Below the pieces are notes generated by a model. That model did not search any database. It had not been told where the DNA came from and worked only from the letters and a program-made list of their open reading frames with translations. Source: JAPLDB01 sp038230515 (GTDB taxonomy: Bacteria; Bacteroidota; Bacteroidia; AKYH767-A; 2013-40CM-41-45). Taken from it: 64,000 nucleotides of DNA. A program made the translations under genes and the position numbers. Positions 18,640 to 27,951 of the stretch are shown here, one piece after another. Every line of letters starts with the position of its first letter. The stretch's first letter is position 1. The stretch spans positions 39,746-103,745 of the forward strand of contig JBBRND010000014.1 of the NCBI GenBank assembly GCA_038230515.1. The letters run 5' to 3'.

Positions 18640-20784
18640 TTATTTCGATCCCACCACTTTAAATCCGCGGCTGCGCATCAATGCATCACTGCTTGGGTCT
18701 TTGCCGCGGAAAGCACGATAACCTTCTGCTTCATCCACAGTAGCACCCACGCTGAACACATGATCAACCAACCGTTTTGCAACGGCCTTGTCATAAGGTC
18801 CGCCTGCTTCAGTAAATGCTTCAAAAGCATCTGCGCTTAGTACATCAGACCACAGGTAACTGTAATAACCTGCCGAGTAACCATCATCAGCAAAAACGTG
18901 TGCGAATTGTGGAGTACGGTGGCGCATCACAATTTCTGAAGGCATGTTCATCGCAGTAAGTGTTGCGCGTTCAAAAGAATCCGGATCAATTTTTACATTG
19001 CCTGCAAGGTGCAGCTTCATATCAATAAGCGCACTGGCGAGGTATTCAACAGTTGTAAATCCTTTATTGAATTTTGAAGAGCTTTTTATTTTATCTACCA
19101 GCGACTGCGGAATAGGTTGTCCTGTTTTGTAATGCAATGCAAATTTATTCAGCACTTCAGGAGTGGTAAACCAACGCTCTAACAATTGCGAAGGGAACTC
19201 GACATAATCGGTAGCAACGTTTGTTCCGCTCAGGGTAGGGTAGGTTACTTTAGAACTCAACCCATGCAGTGCATGACCGAACTCGTGAAATAAAGTTGTC
19301 GCATCATCAAATGAAATCAATACCGGCTCACCCTCTTTGCCTTTTATAAAATTACAATTGTTGGAAACAATCGTTGTGATGTTGCCATTCAGTTTTTCCT
19401 GATCGCGGTGTGCATTCATCCATGCACCCGATCGTTTGCCCTTGCGCGCATACGGATCGAAGTACCACATGCCGATCAGTTCACCGGAAGTTTTATCAGT
19501 TACTTTAAATGCGCGCACGTCAGGATGAAAAACCGGAACATCAGTTAACTGAGTAAACTGCATGTTGAACAATTCACCCGCCACATAAAACATTCCTTCC
19601 CTTAATTTTTCAAGTTGAAGATACTGTTTCACTTCTTCCTGGTTAATGTCGTATTTATCTTTGCGTACTTTCTCTGCATAGTAACGGTAATCCCACGGTT
19701 CAATTTTCAGGTGTGCGCCTTCCTTGTCAGCAAGTTTCTGCATGTCGCTTACTTCTTCTTTTACTTTCGCTACAGCAGGTGTCCATACGGATTCAAGTAA
19801 TTCCATTGCACGTTCCGGTGTCTTCGCCATCTTATCCGCAAGGCGCCAGTGCGCGTGAGTGGGATAACCAAGTAACAATGCACGCTGTGCTCTCAACTGT
19901 AAAATCTCGGTGATGATGGCATTGTTATCGTTTGCATCTCCGTTATCTCCGCGGTTGATAAACATGCGCCATGCTTTTTCGCGAAGTGCCCTGTTGTTAG
20001 CATACGTAATAAAAGGAACTAGAGAAGAACGGGTATTTGAAATAACCCATTCACCTTTTTTATTTTTAGAGTCAGCAGATGCAAGAGCCGCAGCTTTCAC
20101 ATCATCCGGCAAGCCATCAAGATCTTTTTCATTTGTAATCTCCATAAACTTATCGCCTTCGTCCGACAACAGGTGCTGGCTGAATTTAGTAAACAGCGTA
20201 GCGAGCTTTTGATTGATGTCAGCCACTTTCGCTTTGCTGTCAGCATCAAGCTTTGCTCCTGCCAACACAAAACTTTTGTAGTAACGCTCAAGCAGCATTT
20301 GCTGTTCATGGTTCAGATCTTTCTTTGAAGGATCGTTGTAAACTGTTTCTATTTTTTTAAACAGTGCCGTATTCTGAACAATGGAATCATTAAAGGAAGA
20401 CAGGCGCGGCTCCATTTCTGTCTGGATAGTATCCAGTTGAGGAGTAGTGAGGTTACTCGTCCAGATGCCGTAAATAGCACGTACACGTTTAAGTGTGTTT
20501 CCCGTCCGTTCCATTCCTTCAATTGTGTTTTTGAAAGTGGGCGGCTCGGTATTACTCACAAGTTTATTTATTTCATCGCGGTTTTCAGTCATTGCCGCTT
20601 CCAGTGCGGGTTTGAAATCTTCCACCTTAACTTTATCAAAAGGAGGAACTCCGTTGTAGGGTCCTTCCCATTTCTGAAGCAGGGGATTTGATGATGTATT
20701 GTCCTTCATTTTTTTGTTTAAGCAATTGGTTGTGAAAATTGCCATTGATAAAAGGATTGAGTAGATGCTGAGTTTGCGAAGCAT
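18640..20784 (-). CDS. dcp: M3-family metallopeptidase, Dcp-like, probable lipoprotein
   Basis: 714 residues of the thimet oligopeptidase family. The zinc site is HEFGH at 500-504 within LFHEFGHALHGLSS, with the third ligand expected in the following DYVEFPSQLLE segment. The N-terminus is a lipoprotein-type signal ending IFTTNC, so the enzyme is probably tethered in the envelope rather than cytosolic. Length and the family segments (GMWYFDPYARKGKRSGAW, GYYSYLWSDVLSADAF) fit peptidyl-dipeptidase Dcp, which releases C-terminal dipeptides. The next gene upstream on the same strand, an NTF2-like lipoprotein, ends 86 bp before its start. Confidence 0.88.
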   Translation of the reverse strand: MLRKLSIYSILLSMAIFTTNCLNKKMKDNTSSNPLLQKWEGPYNGVPPFDKVKVEDFKPALEAAMTENRDEINKLVSNTEPPTFKNTIEGMERTGNTLKRVRAIYGIWTSNLTTPQLDTIQTEMEPRLSSFNDSIVQNTALFKKIETVYNDPSKKDLNHEQQMLLERYYKSFVLAGAKLDADSKAKVADINQKLATLFTKFSQHLLSDEGDKFMEITNEKDLDGLPDDVKAAALASADSKNKKGEWVISNTRSSLVPFITYANNRALREKAWRMFINRGDNGDANDNNAIITEILQLRAQRALLLGYPTHAHWRLADKMAKTPERAMELLESVWTPAVAKVKEEVSDMQKLADKEGAHLKIEPWDYRYYAEKVRKDKYDINQEEVKQYLQLEKLREGMFYVAGELFNMQFTQLTDVPVFHPDVRAFKVTDKTSGELIGMWYFDPYARKGKRSGAWMNAHRDQEKLNGNITTIVSNNCNFIKGKEGEPVLISFDDATTLFHEFGHALHGLSSKVTYPTLSGTNVATDYVEFPSQLLERWFTTPEVLNKFALHYKTGQPIPQSLVDKIKSSSKFNKGFTTVEYLASALIDMKLHLAGNVKIDPDSFERATLTAMNMPSEIVMRHRTPQFAHVFADDGYSAGYYSYLWSDVLSADAFEAFTEAGGPYDKAVAKRLVDHVFSVGATVDEAEGYRAFRGKDPSSDALMRSRGFKVVGSK

Positions 20785-20870
20785 AGGGTTTTATTTAAAA
20801 TAGTAGTTCGGATAATGCGCACTGCAAATAAACACAAAGCAATTGAAAAACCAACTTCTTTATACAGGTA

Positions 20871-21308
20871 TCATTTTACCGGGGCAGGAGTTCCGTTGCC
20901 GCCATCAAAAACAAATTTCCAGTTGCAGTCTTTTTGTTTTTTCCAGATGGTGTAGTAGTTGCCGTAGTAAGTTGAATCTTTGGTTACGTATTTCCAGTTT
21001 CCCAACGTATAACCAATCTCACCTGACTTTGCTGCTTCTGCTCTAAACGGTTTCCATGAAATATCTTTCGTGCCGTCTTTTCCGTTCCAATATTTTTGGA
21101 GCGCTCCTTTGCCTATTACCGGCAGTTCACCTTCCTTCGGTTTCATTACGCTGTCGTCAGCGTAGAGAAGAAGCGTTTTGTAAAACCCTTCCCGCGATGC
21201 CATCTCGCTCATGGCAATGTCTGCTTTAATGATTTCCTGCTTCGCCTGTTCACTTGCGTCCTGTGTGCAGCCGTAAAAAAGAATTGAAATGAAAAGGAGT
21301 TTCTTCAT
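20871..21308 (-). CDS. Small NTF2/SnoaL-like (DUF4440-type) lipoprotein
   Basis: 145 residues from the ATG at 21308. A short signal ends in the lipobox LFYGC. The rest is a cystatin-like alpha+beta fold of the SnoaL/DUF4440 type: an N-terminal helix (AKQEIIKADIAMSEMA), then strands such as GYTLGNWKYVTKD, YGNYYTIWKKQ and WKFVFDGGN. Such proteins often bind small molecules or serve as accessory subunits; no catalytic residue can be assigned. An in-frame extension to 21428 lacks a signal and is rejected. It probably shares a transcript with the M3 peptidase downstream. Confidence 0.72.
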   Translation of the reverse strand: MKKLLFISILFYGCTQDASEQAKQEIIKADIAMSEMASREGFYKTLLLYADDSVMKPKEGELPVIGKGALQKYWNGKDGTKDISWKPFRAEAAKSGEIGYTLGNWKYVTKDSTYYGNYYTIWKKQKDCNWKFVFDGGNGTPAPVK

Positions 21309-21515
21309 TGTGTAAAAGTAAAGTTTTGAAATCATCGACAAAAAGCTTGAAATCACCACCAATTTAGCAACAAGCGCCTGCTTCAAAGCAAAGAAACGCC
21401 TGCCTGTGCTTCTTGAAACCAGGGGCATGCAATGGTAAACCGGACAGGTTTTTCTTTATTCGGTTCCCCTTTTATGCAAATCCGCTGCAAAAACATACAT
21501 ATCTTTCATTTTGCT

Positions 21516-21888
21516 TATAACATGAACCCAATGTTACATAACATTGTCCTCGTGTTATGTAACATTGTCTCCGTGTTACATAACATCGTCTTCATGTTAT
21601 ATAACATTGCCTTCATGTTACATAACATCGTCTTGATGTTATATAACATTGTCTTCATGTTAATAAACATTGCCTTCATGTTATGTAACATTGTCCCCAT
21701 GTTAATAAACATTGTGTTCATGTTATGTAACATTGTCTCTGTGTTAATAAACATTGTGTTCATGTTATGTAACATTGCCTCCATGTTACATAGCATTGTC
21801 TGGGTGTTATGTGACATGAACGTTGGGTTTGTAAACATTCTATCAGTGGTTGCAAACTTTGAAAGAGGCCTCGTTAGCATTATGGAGA
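21516..21888. repeat. Intergenic degenerate 21-bp tandem array B (about 17 units) with palindromic junctions
   Basis: About 17 units with exact 21-bp spacing, plus-strand form AACATTGTCTTCATGTTACA followed by T. Four units carry AATAAACATTG instead of ACATAACATTG at the junction. Many junctions are palindromic (ATGTTATATAACAT is perfect; ATGTTATGTAACAT nearly so). AT-rich, unlike arrays C and D. Lies between the divergent lipoprotein and restriction-enzyme genes, so it may cover their promoter region. Open frames on both strands (plus 21432-21893; minus 21880-21515) are repeat artefacts. Confidence 0.85.
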
Positions 21889-21905
21889 TTTAAAACAAGG
21901 CAATC

Positions 21906-21936
21906 TTTCAGGGATGATTTTGAATAAGTACGTTTG
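21906..21936 (+). promoter_or_regulatory. Candidate Bacteroidota promoter for the MmeI-like gene
   Basis: TTTC (21906-21909), 19 bp, then TACGTTTG (21929-21936): an exact -7 match and a 3/4 -33 match, 19 bp before the ATG at 21956. It begins 17 bp after array B ends. Confidence 0.5.
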
Positions 21937-21955
21937 AACCGATTTATCCATTTTC

Positions 21956-24838
21956 ATGAACGAAGAAACACTCAAATCTTTTATTGCCTATTGTGCGAAA
22001 CACATCAAAGGAGATGAAAAAGGCGAAGCGCAAATTTTTCTCGATCATTTTTTTACAGCATTTGGTTATGCTGATGGATTGAAAGGTGCAGGTGCCGAGT
22101 GTGAATTCCGAATCAAAGACGAAAAGAAACGCAGCACTTCATTTGCTGATTTGGTTTGGAAGCCGCGCGTCCTCATAGAAATGAAAAAGCGCGATGAAGA
22201 TTTATCGCTGCATTACCAGCAGGCGCTTGAGTATTGGTTTAAACTCGTTCCTAACCGGCCTCAATTTGTAATACTATGCAACTTCGATGAGTTCTGGATT
22301 TATGATTTCAACCTCAAAATTTCTGAGCCGGTTGATATAATCGCAATTGGTGAATTGGCTTCGCGCTCTGAAGCATTTTCTTTCCTGCTGCCCAAACCGA
22401 AGCCACCTGTATTTAATAAAGACAGAGAAGATGTAACCGAACTGGCAGCAAAACAGGTGAGCCACGCTTTCCTCTCGATGGCTGACGGACAAAACAAAAG
22501 AGTATCGCGCGAAGATGCACTACATTATTGTTTGCAATGTGTGGTAGCCATGTTTGCTGAAGATGTGAACTTGTTGCCCGAAAAAATTTTCACACGTATT
22601 ATCGAAGAGTTAGAAAGAGAAGGTGGAACGGGTTTCGATAAAGTGCCGTTGTCCTACGATCTCATTGGTGGCTTGTTCCAGGCAATGAATACGCAAGGCA
22701 TAAAGCCCGGAGGAAAATACAGAGGAGTTGATTATTTTAATGGAGGACTTTTTGAAAAAATTCTCCCGATTGAACTTACCAAAAAAGAAATTGAATACTT
22801 CGAGTCCGCTTCAAATCAAACGTGGCGAAAAGTAAACCCTGCCATCTTCGGAAGTTTGTTTGAAGGACTGATGCTCGATAAAGAACGCCACAAGTTAGGC
22901 GCACATTACACGCATGAAAAGGACATCATGAAAATTGTTGATCCTGTAATTGTGCGCCCATGGAGAAGAAAAATTGAAGATGCTGATACGCTTGATGAAC
23001 TGATCGAACTGATCGAACAGTTGCGCAATTTTAAAGTGCTCGATCCTGCCTGCGGTAGCGGCAACTTTTTATTTGTGGCATACCGTGAAATGAAAAATCT
23101 CGAAAAGCAATTGCTTGCCCGCATCCGTGCACTTCGTGTAAGAAGCAAAGAAGACAGCAAGCGGTATGTAAAGTTTATGACTTCAAGTACCGGAAAGTAC
23201 GTAAGCACAAAACAGTTTTATGGTATAGACATTAAGCCCGATGCAGTTGAACTTGCTAAAGTAACATTGATGATTGCAAAAGAGCTTTGGTATTTACAAG
23301 GCACACACGATAAAAATTTTGACAGGGAAGATGCATTGCCGCTCGATAATCTTGATGAGAATATTATCTGCACCGATTCTCTTTTCACGGAATGGCCCGA
23401 AGTGGATGCCATCATTGGCAACCCACCCTATCAAAGTAAGAATAAAATGCAGCAGGAATTCGGAGCGGAATATGTGAACAAGTTGCACAGCGCATTTCCT
23501 GAAGTGCCTGGCAGAGCCGACTTCTGCGTGTATTGGTTTTATAAAGCACACAAGCGATTGAAAGAAGATGGCTATGCAGGATTAGTAGGAACGAATACCA
23601 TTCGCCAAAACTACAGCCGCGAAGGAAGTTTGGATTATATTGTAAATAATGGGGGCACAATTATAGAAGCAGTTTCGACAGAACCATGGATTGGTGACGC
23701 TGTAGTTTATGTTTCAATTGTAGCGTGGAAGAAAGGCGAAGAGAAAGGAATAAAAAATCTTTATTATGGTGATGAAAAAAGGAATATAGAACTTCATAAG
23801 CAAGAAACCATCAACAGCAGTTTAAGTTTATCTATTGATGTTGTTTCCGCTTTTGTACTTGAGTGCAACAAGGTGCCAAAAAAATGTTTTCAAGGGCAAA
23901 CTCATGGGAATGAAGGTTTTTTAATTTCCGTAAAAGAAGCTGAAATGCTTTTAAAGGAAAATAAAAAAAACGCTGAAGTATTACATCCATTTTTAATAGG
24001 GGATGAATTGGTTGGCAGTTTTCAATCTCAACCTAAAAGGTTTGTAATTGACTTTAGTAAGATGGATATGATCAAAGCATCTTCTTACAAAGAGCCATTT
24101 AAAATTTTACAAGAAAAAGTTTTACCTGAAATTGAGGAGAAAGCTGAATTAGAACGAACAGGAAAAATAAAAGCAAACGGAAGGGATGCTTGGTTGAAAA
24201 TGTGGTGGAAGATGTGGCGTAGACGAGAAGATATGCTTGATGCAATTGCAGATTTGAAACGATACATCTCAATTTCCCGAGTTTCAAAAAGACCAATTTT
24301 TGAATTTATAGATTCTCAAATAAATCCTAATGATGCGTTAATGGTTTTTGCTTTTGAAGATGACTACTCTTACGGAATTATTCAATCTGACTTTCATTGG
24401 AAATGGTTTTTAGAAAAATGCTCAACACTCAAAGGTGATGCTCGTTATACAACAGATTCTGTTTGGAATACTTTTCCTTGGCCACAAACCCCAAATCAAA
24501 AACAAATAGAAAAAGTAGCAGTAGCATCCAAAGCATTGCGCGATGCGCGTAACAAAGCCATGCAGGAACATCACTACTCATTAAGAGATTTGTATCGCAT
24601 CCTCGAACAGCCCGGCAAAAACCCAATCAAAGATTTACATGCTGCATTAGACAAAGCAGTAATGGAAGCATACAGCTTCGATGAAACAAAAGACATCCTC
24701 ACCCAACTGCTCCAACTCAACAAACATGTTCACGAAAAAGAAACACGCAATGAGAAAGTAACCCCTCCGGGGTTACCTGAGTGGGTAAAGAATAAAGAGA
24801 AGTTTGTGAGTGGGGATTGTGTGAAGTGGGAGGGTTAA
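21956..24838 (+). CDS. MmeI-like (type IIL/IIG) fused restriction endonuclease-methyltransferase
   Basis: 960 residues combining all R-M activities in one chain. The N-terminal nuclease has D65-x9-E75-x-K77 (FADLVWKPRVLIEMKKR), the spacing of the MmeI PD-(D/E)XK site. The central gamma-class N6-adenine methyltransferase has motif I LDPACGSGNFLF (about 361-372) and motif IV IIGNPPYQ (about 486-493). The remaining about 350 residues contain the target-recognition domain and the FPWPQTP segment seen in this family. MmeI-type enzymes methylate one strand of an asymmetric site and cut about 20 bp away. The site is not predictable here. It opens a four-gene accessory island; its promoter adjoins array B. 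Confidence 0.87.
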   Translation: MNEETLKSFIAYCAKHIKGDEKGEAQIFLDHFFTAFGYADGLKGAGAECEFRIKDEKKRSTSFADLVWKPRVLIEMKKRDEDLSLHYQQALEYWFKLVPNRPQFVILCNFDEFWIYDFNLKISEPVDIIAIGELASRSEAFSFLLPKPKPPVFNKDREDVTELAAKQVSHAFLSMADGQNKRVSREDALHYCLQCVVAMFAEDVNLLPEKIFTRIIEELEREGGTGFDKVPLSYDLIGGLFQAMNTQGIKPGGKYRGVDYFNGGLFEKILPIELTKKEIEYFESASNQTWRKVNPAIFGSLFEGLMLDKERHKLGAHYTHEKDIMKIVDPVIVRPWRRKIEDADTLDELIELIEQLRNFKVLDPACGSGNFLFVAYREMKNLEKQLLARIRALRVRSKEDSKRYVKFMTSSTGKYVSTKQFYGIDIKPDAVELAKVTLMIAKELWYLQGTHDKNFDREDALPLDNLDENIICTDSLFTEWPEVDAIIGNPPYQSKNKMQQEFGAEYVNKLHSAFPEVPGRADFCVYWFYKAHKRLKEDGYAGLVGTNTIRQNYSREGSLDYIVNNGGTIIEAVSTEPWIGDAVVYVSIVAWKKGEEKGIKNLYYGDEKRNIELHKQETINSSLSLSIDVVSAFVLECNKVPKKCFQGQTHGNEGFLISVKEAEMLLKENKKNAEVLHPFLIGDELVGSFQSQPKRFVIDFSKMDMIKASSYKEPFKILQEKVLPEIEEKAELERTGKIKANGRDAWLKMWWKMWRRREDMLDAIADLKRYISISRVSKRPIFEFIDSQINPNDALMVFAFEDDYSYGIIQSDFHWKWFLEKCSTLKGDARYTTDSVWNTFPWPQTPNQKQIEKVAVASKALRDARNKAMQEHHYSLRDLYRILEQPGKNPIKDLHAALDKAVMEAYSFDETKDILTQLLQLNKHVHEKETRNEKVTPPGLPEWVKNKEKFVSGDCVKWEG

Positions 24839-24905
24839 GAATTTGAGATAGGAAAAACGAAATAAAGCAAATACAATAATTGATTTACTTTGCAGGACTT
24901 TTACA

Positions 24906-26420
24906 ATGATTACACGATTAAAAATTGACGGCTTTAAAAATTTAGTAAACGTTGACCTGAGGTTTGGTCCGTTTACTTGTATTGCAGGATTAAATGCTAT
25001 TGGTAAATCAAATCTTTTTGATGCCATTCATTTTTTAAGCGACCTATCTGACAAAACGCTTTTGGATGCAGCCAAGTCAGTGAGAAGTGAAGGTCAGAAA
25101 AATTCTGACATCCGTTCATTGTTTCATCGGGTGGGCGAAAATATTTATCGTTCTGATAAAATGACATTTGAAATAGAAATGTTGATTCCCGAAGAAGGTA
25201 CCGATGAGTTAGGACAGCAAGCCCAAGCAAGTATTACTTCGGTAAAATATAAACTTGTTTTAGGAATAAAGAAGGATGGTTATAATGGTGATGGGCTTAT
25301 TGAAATACTCGAAGAAGAATTACTCCCTATTGCTCAGAGGGTATTTTTAAAGAGTATTGCTTTTGATGCAAACAATGAGTGGAAAAAAAGTGTCATAAAA
25401 GGGAAGAGGAATATTCCATTTATTTCATCACAGACTAAAGAGGGAAATAAATTAATCCGCTTGCATCAGGATAAACTAAAAGGGAAGGCACTTGACAGAA
25501 GAGCCGATCAACTTCCCAAAACTGTATTGTCTTCTGCTGATGCCTCCCAAAACCCTACAGCTCTAATTGTCAGAAATGAAATGCGTTCATGGAAATTATT
25601 ACAACTTGAACCGAGTGCACTTAGACAGTCAGATGAATTTCACATAATAAGCAATGCCAAATTAGGTTCCAATGGTTCTCATCTTGCAGCGACTTTGTAT
25701 AGGTTAAAGCAAGAAGCAAAAGATAGACCGAATGTTTATCAGTTATTGGCAAATCGGCTGACAGAATTGGTTGATGACATTGTAGAAGTTGATGTTGAAA
25801 AAGATGATAAGAGGGAATTGCTGACTTTGAAAATAAAAGATCGAGAAGGAACATTGCATCCTGCAAGATCACTTTCTGATGGAACATTAAGGTTTATTGG
25901 ATTGGCAGTTTTAGAACTCGACCCTCAAACAAACGGAGTCATCTGCATGGAAGAACCTGAAAACGGAATACATCCTGAAAAGATTACTTCTGTTTTAAGA
26001 TTGCTTCAGGATATTGCTGTTGATTCAACTTGTGCCGTAGGGACTGATAATCCGTTGCGACAGGTAATTATAAATACCCATTCTCCTTTAGTAGTACAGC
26101 AGGTTACTGAAGACTCTTTGCTAATGGCTGAATTGAAGGAAGACATTACAGAAATTAAAAAGAAGGGTAAGGAAGTAAAAGTGAAATTCAAAAAAGTTGT
26201 TTTTAGCCCCCTATCTGAAACATGGAGAACTAGAACAGATAGTCATTTGAATCCTGTTACAAAGGGCAAGTTGTTGACTTATTTAAATTCATCAAGAGCT
26301 GCATCCGAAGAAAAATATAGTATGGCTAATGAGAAACACACAACCTACGAATCGCCTGTAAAAAAGAAACGAGTTATTGACAGGGTTGATTATAACCCTC
26401 AGCTAAAATTTAATTTATAA
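24906..26420 (+). CDS. AAA ATPase of the OLD/RecF-like (AAA_21) type
   Basis: 504 residues, SMC/ABC-like ATPase. Walker A GLNAIGKSN (28-36), Walker B CMEEPENGIHPE (about 347-358) and a D/H-loop segment IINTHSPLVVQQV. The middle (about 60-280) is a helical insertion. Such ATPases pair with a nuclease-like or TOPRIM partner in OLD, Gabija, PARIS and related anti-phage systems; here the next gene, 1 bp downstream, encodes a TOPRIM/DUF4276-like protein. Lies 67 bp behind the restriction enzyme on the same strand. No TOPRIM is fused to this protein, so it would need its partner to act. Defence function is inference from architecture and context. Confidence 0.8.
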   Translation: MITRLKIDGFKNLVNVDLRFGPFTCIAGLNAIGKSNLFDAIHFLSDLSDKTLLDAAKSVRSEGQKNSDIRSLFHRVGENIYRSDKMTFEIEMLIPEEGTDELGQQAQASITSVKYKLVLGIKKDGYNGDGLIEILEEELLPIAQRVFLKSIAFDANNEWKKSVIKGKRNIPFISSQTKEGNKLIRLHQDKLKGKALDRRADQLPKTVLSSADASQNPTALIVRNEMRSWKLLQLEPSALRQSDEFHIISNAKLGSNGSHLAATLYRLKQEAKDRPNVYQLLANRLTELVDDIVEVDVEKDDKRELLTLKIKDREGTLHPARSLSDGTLRFIGLAVLELDPQTNGVICMEEPENGIHPEKITSVLRLLQDIAVDSTCAVGTDNPLRQVIINTHSPLVVQQVTEDSLLMAELKEDITEIKKKGKEVKVKFKKVVFSPLSETWRTRTDSHLNPVTKGKLLTYLNSSRAASEEKYSMANEKHTTYESPVKKKRVIDRVDYNPQLKFNL

Positions 26421-26421
26421 G

Positions 26422-27084
26422 TTGAAAAAGGAAATTAGCTATACCTTATTATCTGATGGATCTTCTGATAAAACTTTAATGCCAATTATTAACTGGGCAC
26501 TGCGGCAAAACATTTCAGAAGATACATTGGTGCAATCGGATTGGGCTGATCTTTATTATAGTCCCGAAAAATTAAATTCATTGACAGAGAGGATAAGTTA
26601 CACTCTCGATAATTTTCCTTGTGACATTTTATTTGTTCATCGTGATAATGAAAGTTCATCCGAAGATGATTTTGTAAGCAGGCGGACAGAAGTTTTAGAT
26701 GCCTGGACGGGCTCAATCAAATCAATCAAAAATAAAATGGTTCCTGTCATTCCTATTCGAATGACTGAAGCTTGGCTTTTAATAAATGAATTTGCTATTA
26801 GAAAAGCTTCGGGTAACCCTAATGGAGATGTTGAAATAAATTTACCGCCTTTAAATACTCTTGAGAAGATTCCTGATCCTAAGAATGAATTGAGAGGGTT
26901 AATAAGTACCGCAAGTGAACTTAGAAAGAGGAATTTGCGAAAACTTAATTTGGGACAAGCCGTTCATCTTGTTTCAGAAAACATTACTGATTTTTTACCA
27001 TTGCAAAGTTTGACTGCTTTTAAAAAATTTGAACTTGATTTGCGCTCTGTCTTGTCAGCATTGAATTTGATAGCAGAGAATTAA
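26422..27084 (+). CDS. DUF4276/TOPRIM-like partner of the AAA ATPase
   Basis: 220 residues, TTG start one base after the ATPase stop, so translation is probably coupled. Visible features: SDGSSDKTLMPII near the N-terminus (the place of the acidic TOPRIM/DUF4276 motif, with Asp where Glu is more usual), DILFVHRDNE (about 69-78; DxD-like) and MTEAWLLINE (about 114-123), the EAWLL block typical of DUF4276-like proteins. This fits a metal-binding TOPRIM-like fold acting with the AAA ATPase. The overlap of its TAA with the ATG of the next gene (27082-27086) ties three genes together. The family name is a best guess from motifs. Confidence 0.6.
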   Translation: MKKEISYTLLSDGSSDKTLMPIINWALRQNISEDTLVQSDWADLYYSPEKLNSLTERISYTLDNFPCDILFVHRDNESSSEDDFVSRRTEVLDAWTGSIKSIKNKMVPVIPIRMTEAWLLINEFAIRKASGNPNGDVEINLPPLNTLEKIPDPKNELRGLISTASELRKRNLRKLNLGQAVHLVSENITDFLPLQSLTAFKKFELDLRSVLSALNLIAEN

Positions 27085-27860
27085 TGGCACAATCAAGCAT
27101 CGAATGGACTGAAATGACATGGAACCCAACCACAGGTTGTGATAAACTTTCAGCAGGTTGCAAGTTCTGCTATGCAGAAGTAATGTCGCGCAGATTGAAA
27201 GCAATGGGCATGAAGAAGTACAAGAATGGATTTAAGATTGCAATTCACGAGGAAGAATTGAAGAGACCCTACTCATGGAAAAAACCAACTACCGTTTTTG
27301 TAAACTCAATGAGCGATTTGTTTCATAAGGAAGTCCCGCTTTCATTCATTAAAAAAGTTTTCAAGGTAATGAATGACACGCCTCAGCACACTTATCAGGT
27401 ACTTACCAAAAGACCAGAGTTGGTTTTGAAATACAACAGAAACTTAAACTGGTCGCCCAATATCTGGATGGGAACTTCTGTTGAAGATGAAAGAGTGACC
27501 GAGCGAATTGATTCATTGCGCACAACAGATGCACACATAAAATTTCTTTCATTGGAACCGTTGATTGGAGCATTACCAAAGTTGAATCTGCGTCATATTC
27601 ACTGGGCTATTGTAGGAGGAGAATCAGGTCATGGTGCAAGACCAATGAAATCTGATTGGGTTTGGGAAATTAAGAAACAATGCGATAAAGCAGATGTTTT
27701 ATTTTTCTTTAAGCAATGGGGTAAGAAGGAATTCAACCCAAATCAAAATGATCCTACTATTGAAACAGATCATTCGAATCACGCAAAAGGTGGTTGTCAA
27801 TTAAAAGGAAGAATTTACAGAGCAATGCCTCAAAGACCGAATTTGAAAATAGCGGTTTAA
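27084..27860 (+). CDS. DUF5131 (phage Gp37/Gp68-like) radical-SAM-like protein
   Basis: 258 residues beginning SSIEWTEMTWNPTTGCDKLSA, the hallmark opening of DUF5131. C19-x6-C26-x2-C29 (GCDKLSAGCKFCY) could bind a 4Fe-4S cluster as in radical SAM enzymes. Conserved later segments include TVFVNSMSDLFH, YQVLTKRPE, WMGTSVED, FLSLEPLIG, AIVGGESGHGARPM and FFFKQWG. The reaction is unknown; members are common in phages and mobile islands. Its ATG overlaps the stop of the TOPRIM-like gene, so it is probably part of the same functional unit. No phage structural genes lie nearby. Confidence 0.85.
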   Translation: MAQSSIEWTEMTWNPTTGCDKLSAGCKFCYAEVMSRRLKAMGMKKYKNGFKIAIHEEELKRPYSWKKPTTVFVNSMSDLFHKEVPLSFIKKVFKVMNDTPQHTYQVLTKRPELVLKYNRNLNWSPNIWMGTSVEDERVTERIDSLRTTDAHIKFLSLEPLIGALPKLNLRHIHWAIVGGESGHGARPMKSDWVWEIKKQCDKADVLFFFKQWGKKEFNPNQNDPTIETDHSNHAKGGCQLKGRIYRAMPQRPNLKIAV

Positions 27861-27871
27861 TAATTGTTCCG

Positions 27872-27951
27872 TATGGCTCTTCCGAGAGTCTTCAGGAAGA
27901 CCCCTGCAATAATTATCAGAGATAGCTTAATCGATACTATCTTGCAGGGGG
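27872..27951. other. Structured intergenic element upstream of thrS
   Basis: Two inverted-repeat groups in 80 bp. TCTTCC (27878-27883) can pair with GGAAGA (27895-27900), or GTCTTC (27888-27893) with GAAGAC (27896-27901): mutually exclusive stems. Then CCCCTGCAA (27901-27909) pairs with TTGCAGGGG (27942-27950), enclosing GATAG/CTATC. There is no T-run, so it is not a simple terminator. It could mark the end of the island or act as a leader structure; the distance to thrS is about 200 bp. Confidence 0.45.

Noticed and set aside
21432..21893. Open frames of 153 (plus) and 121 (minus) codons with Met-Leu-rich heptads
   Set aside because: They run along 21-bp array B. A period divisible by three keeps frames open on both strands, and no start or family supports a gene.
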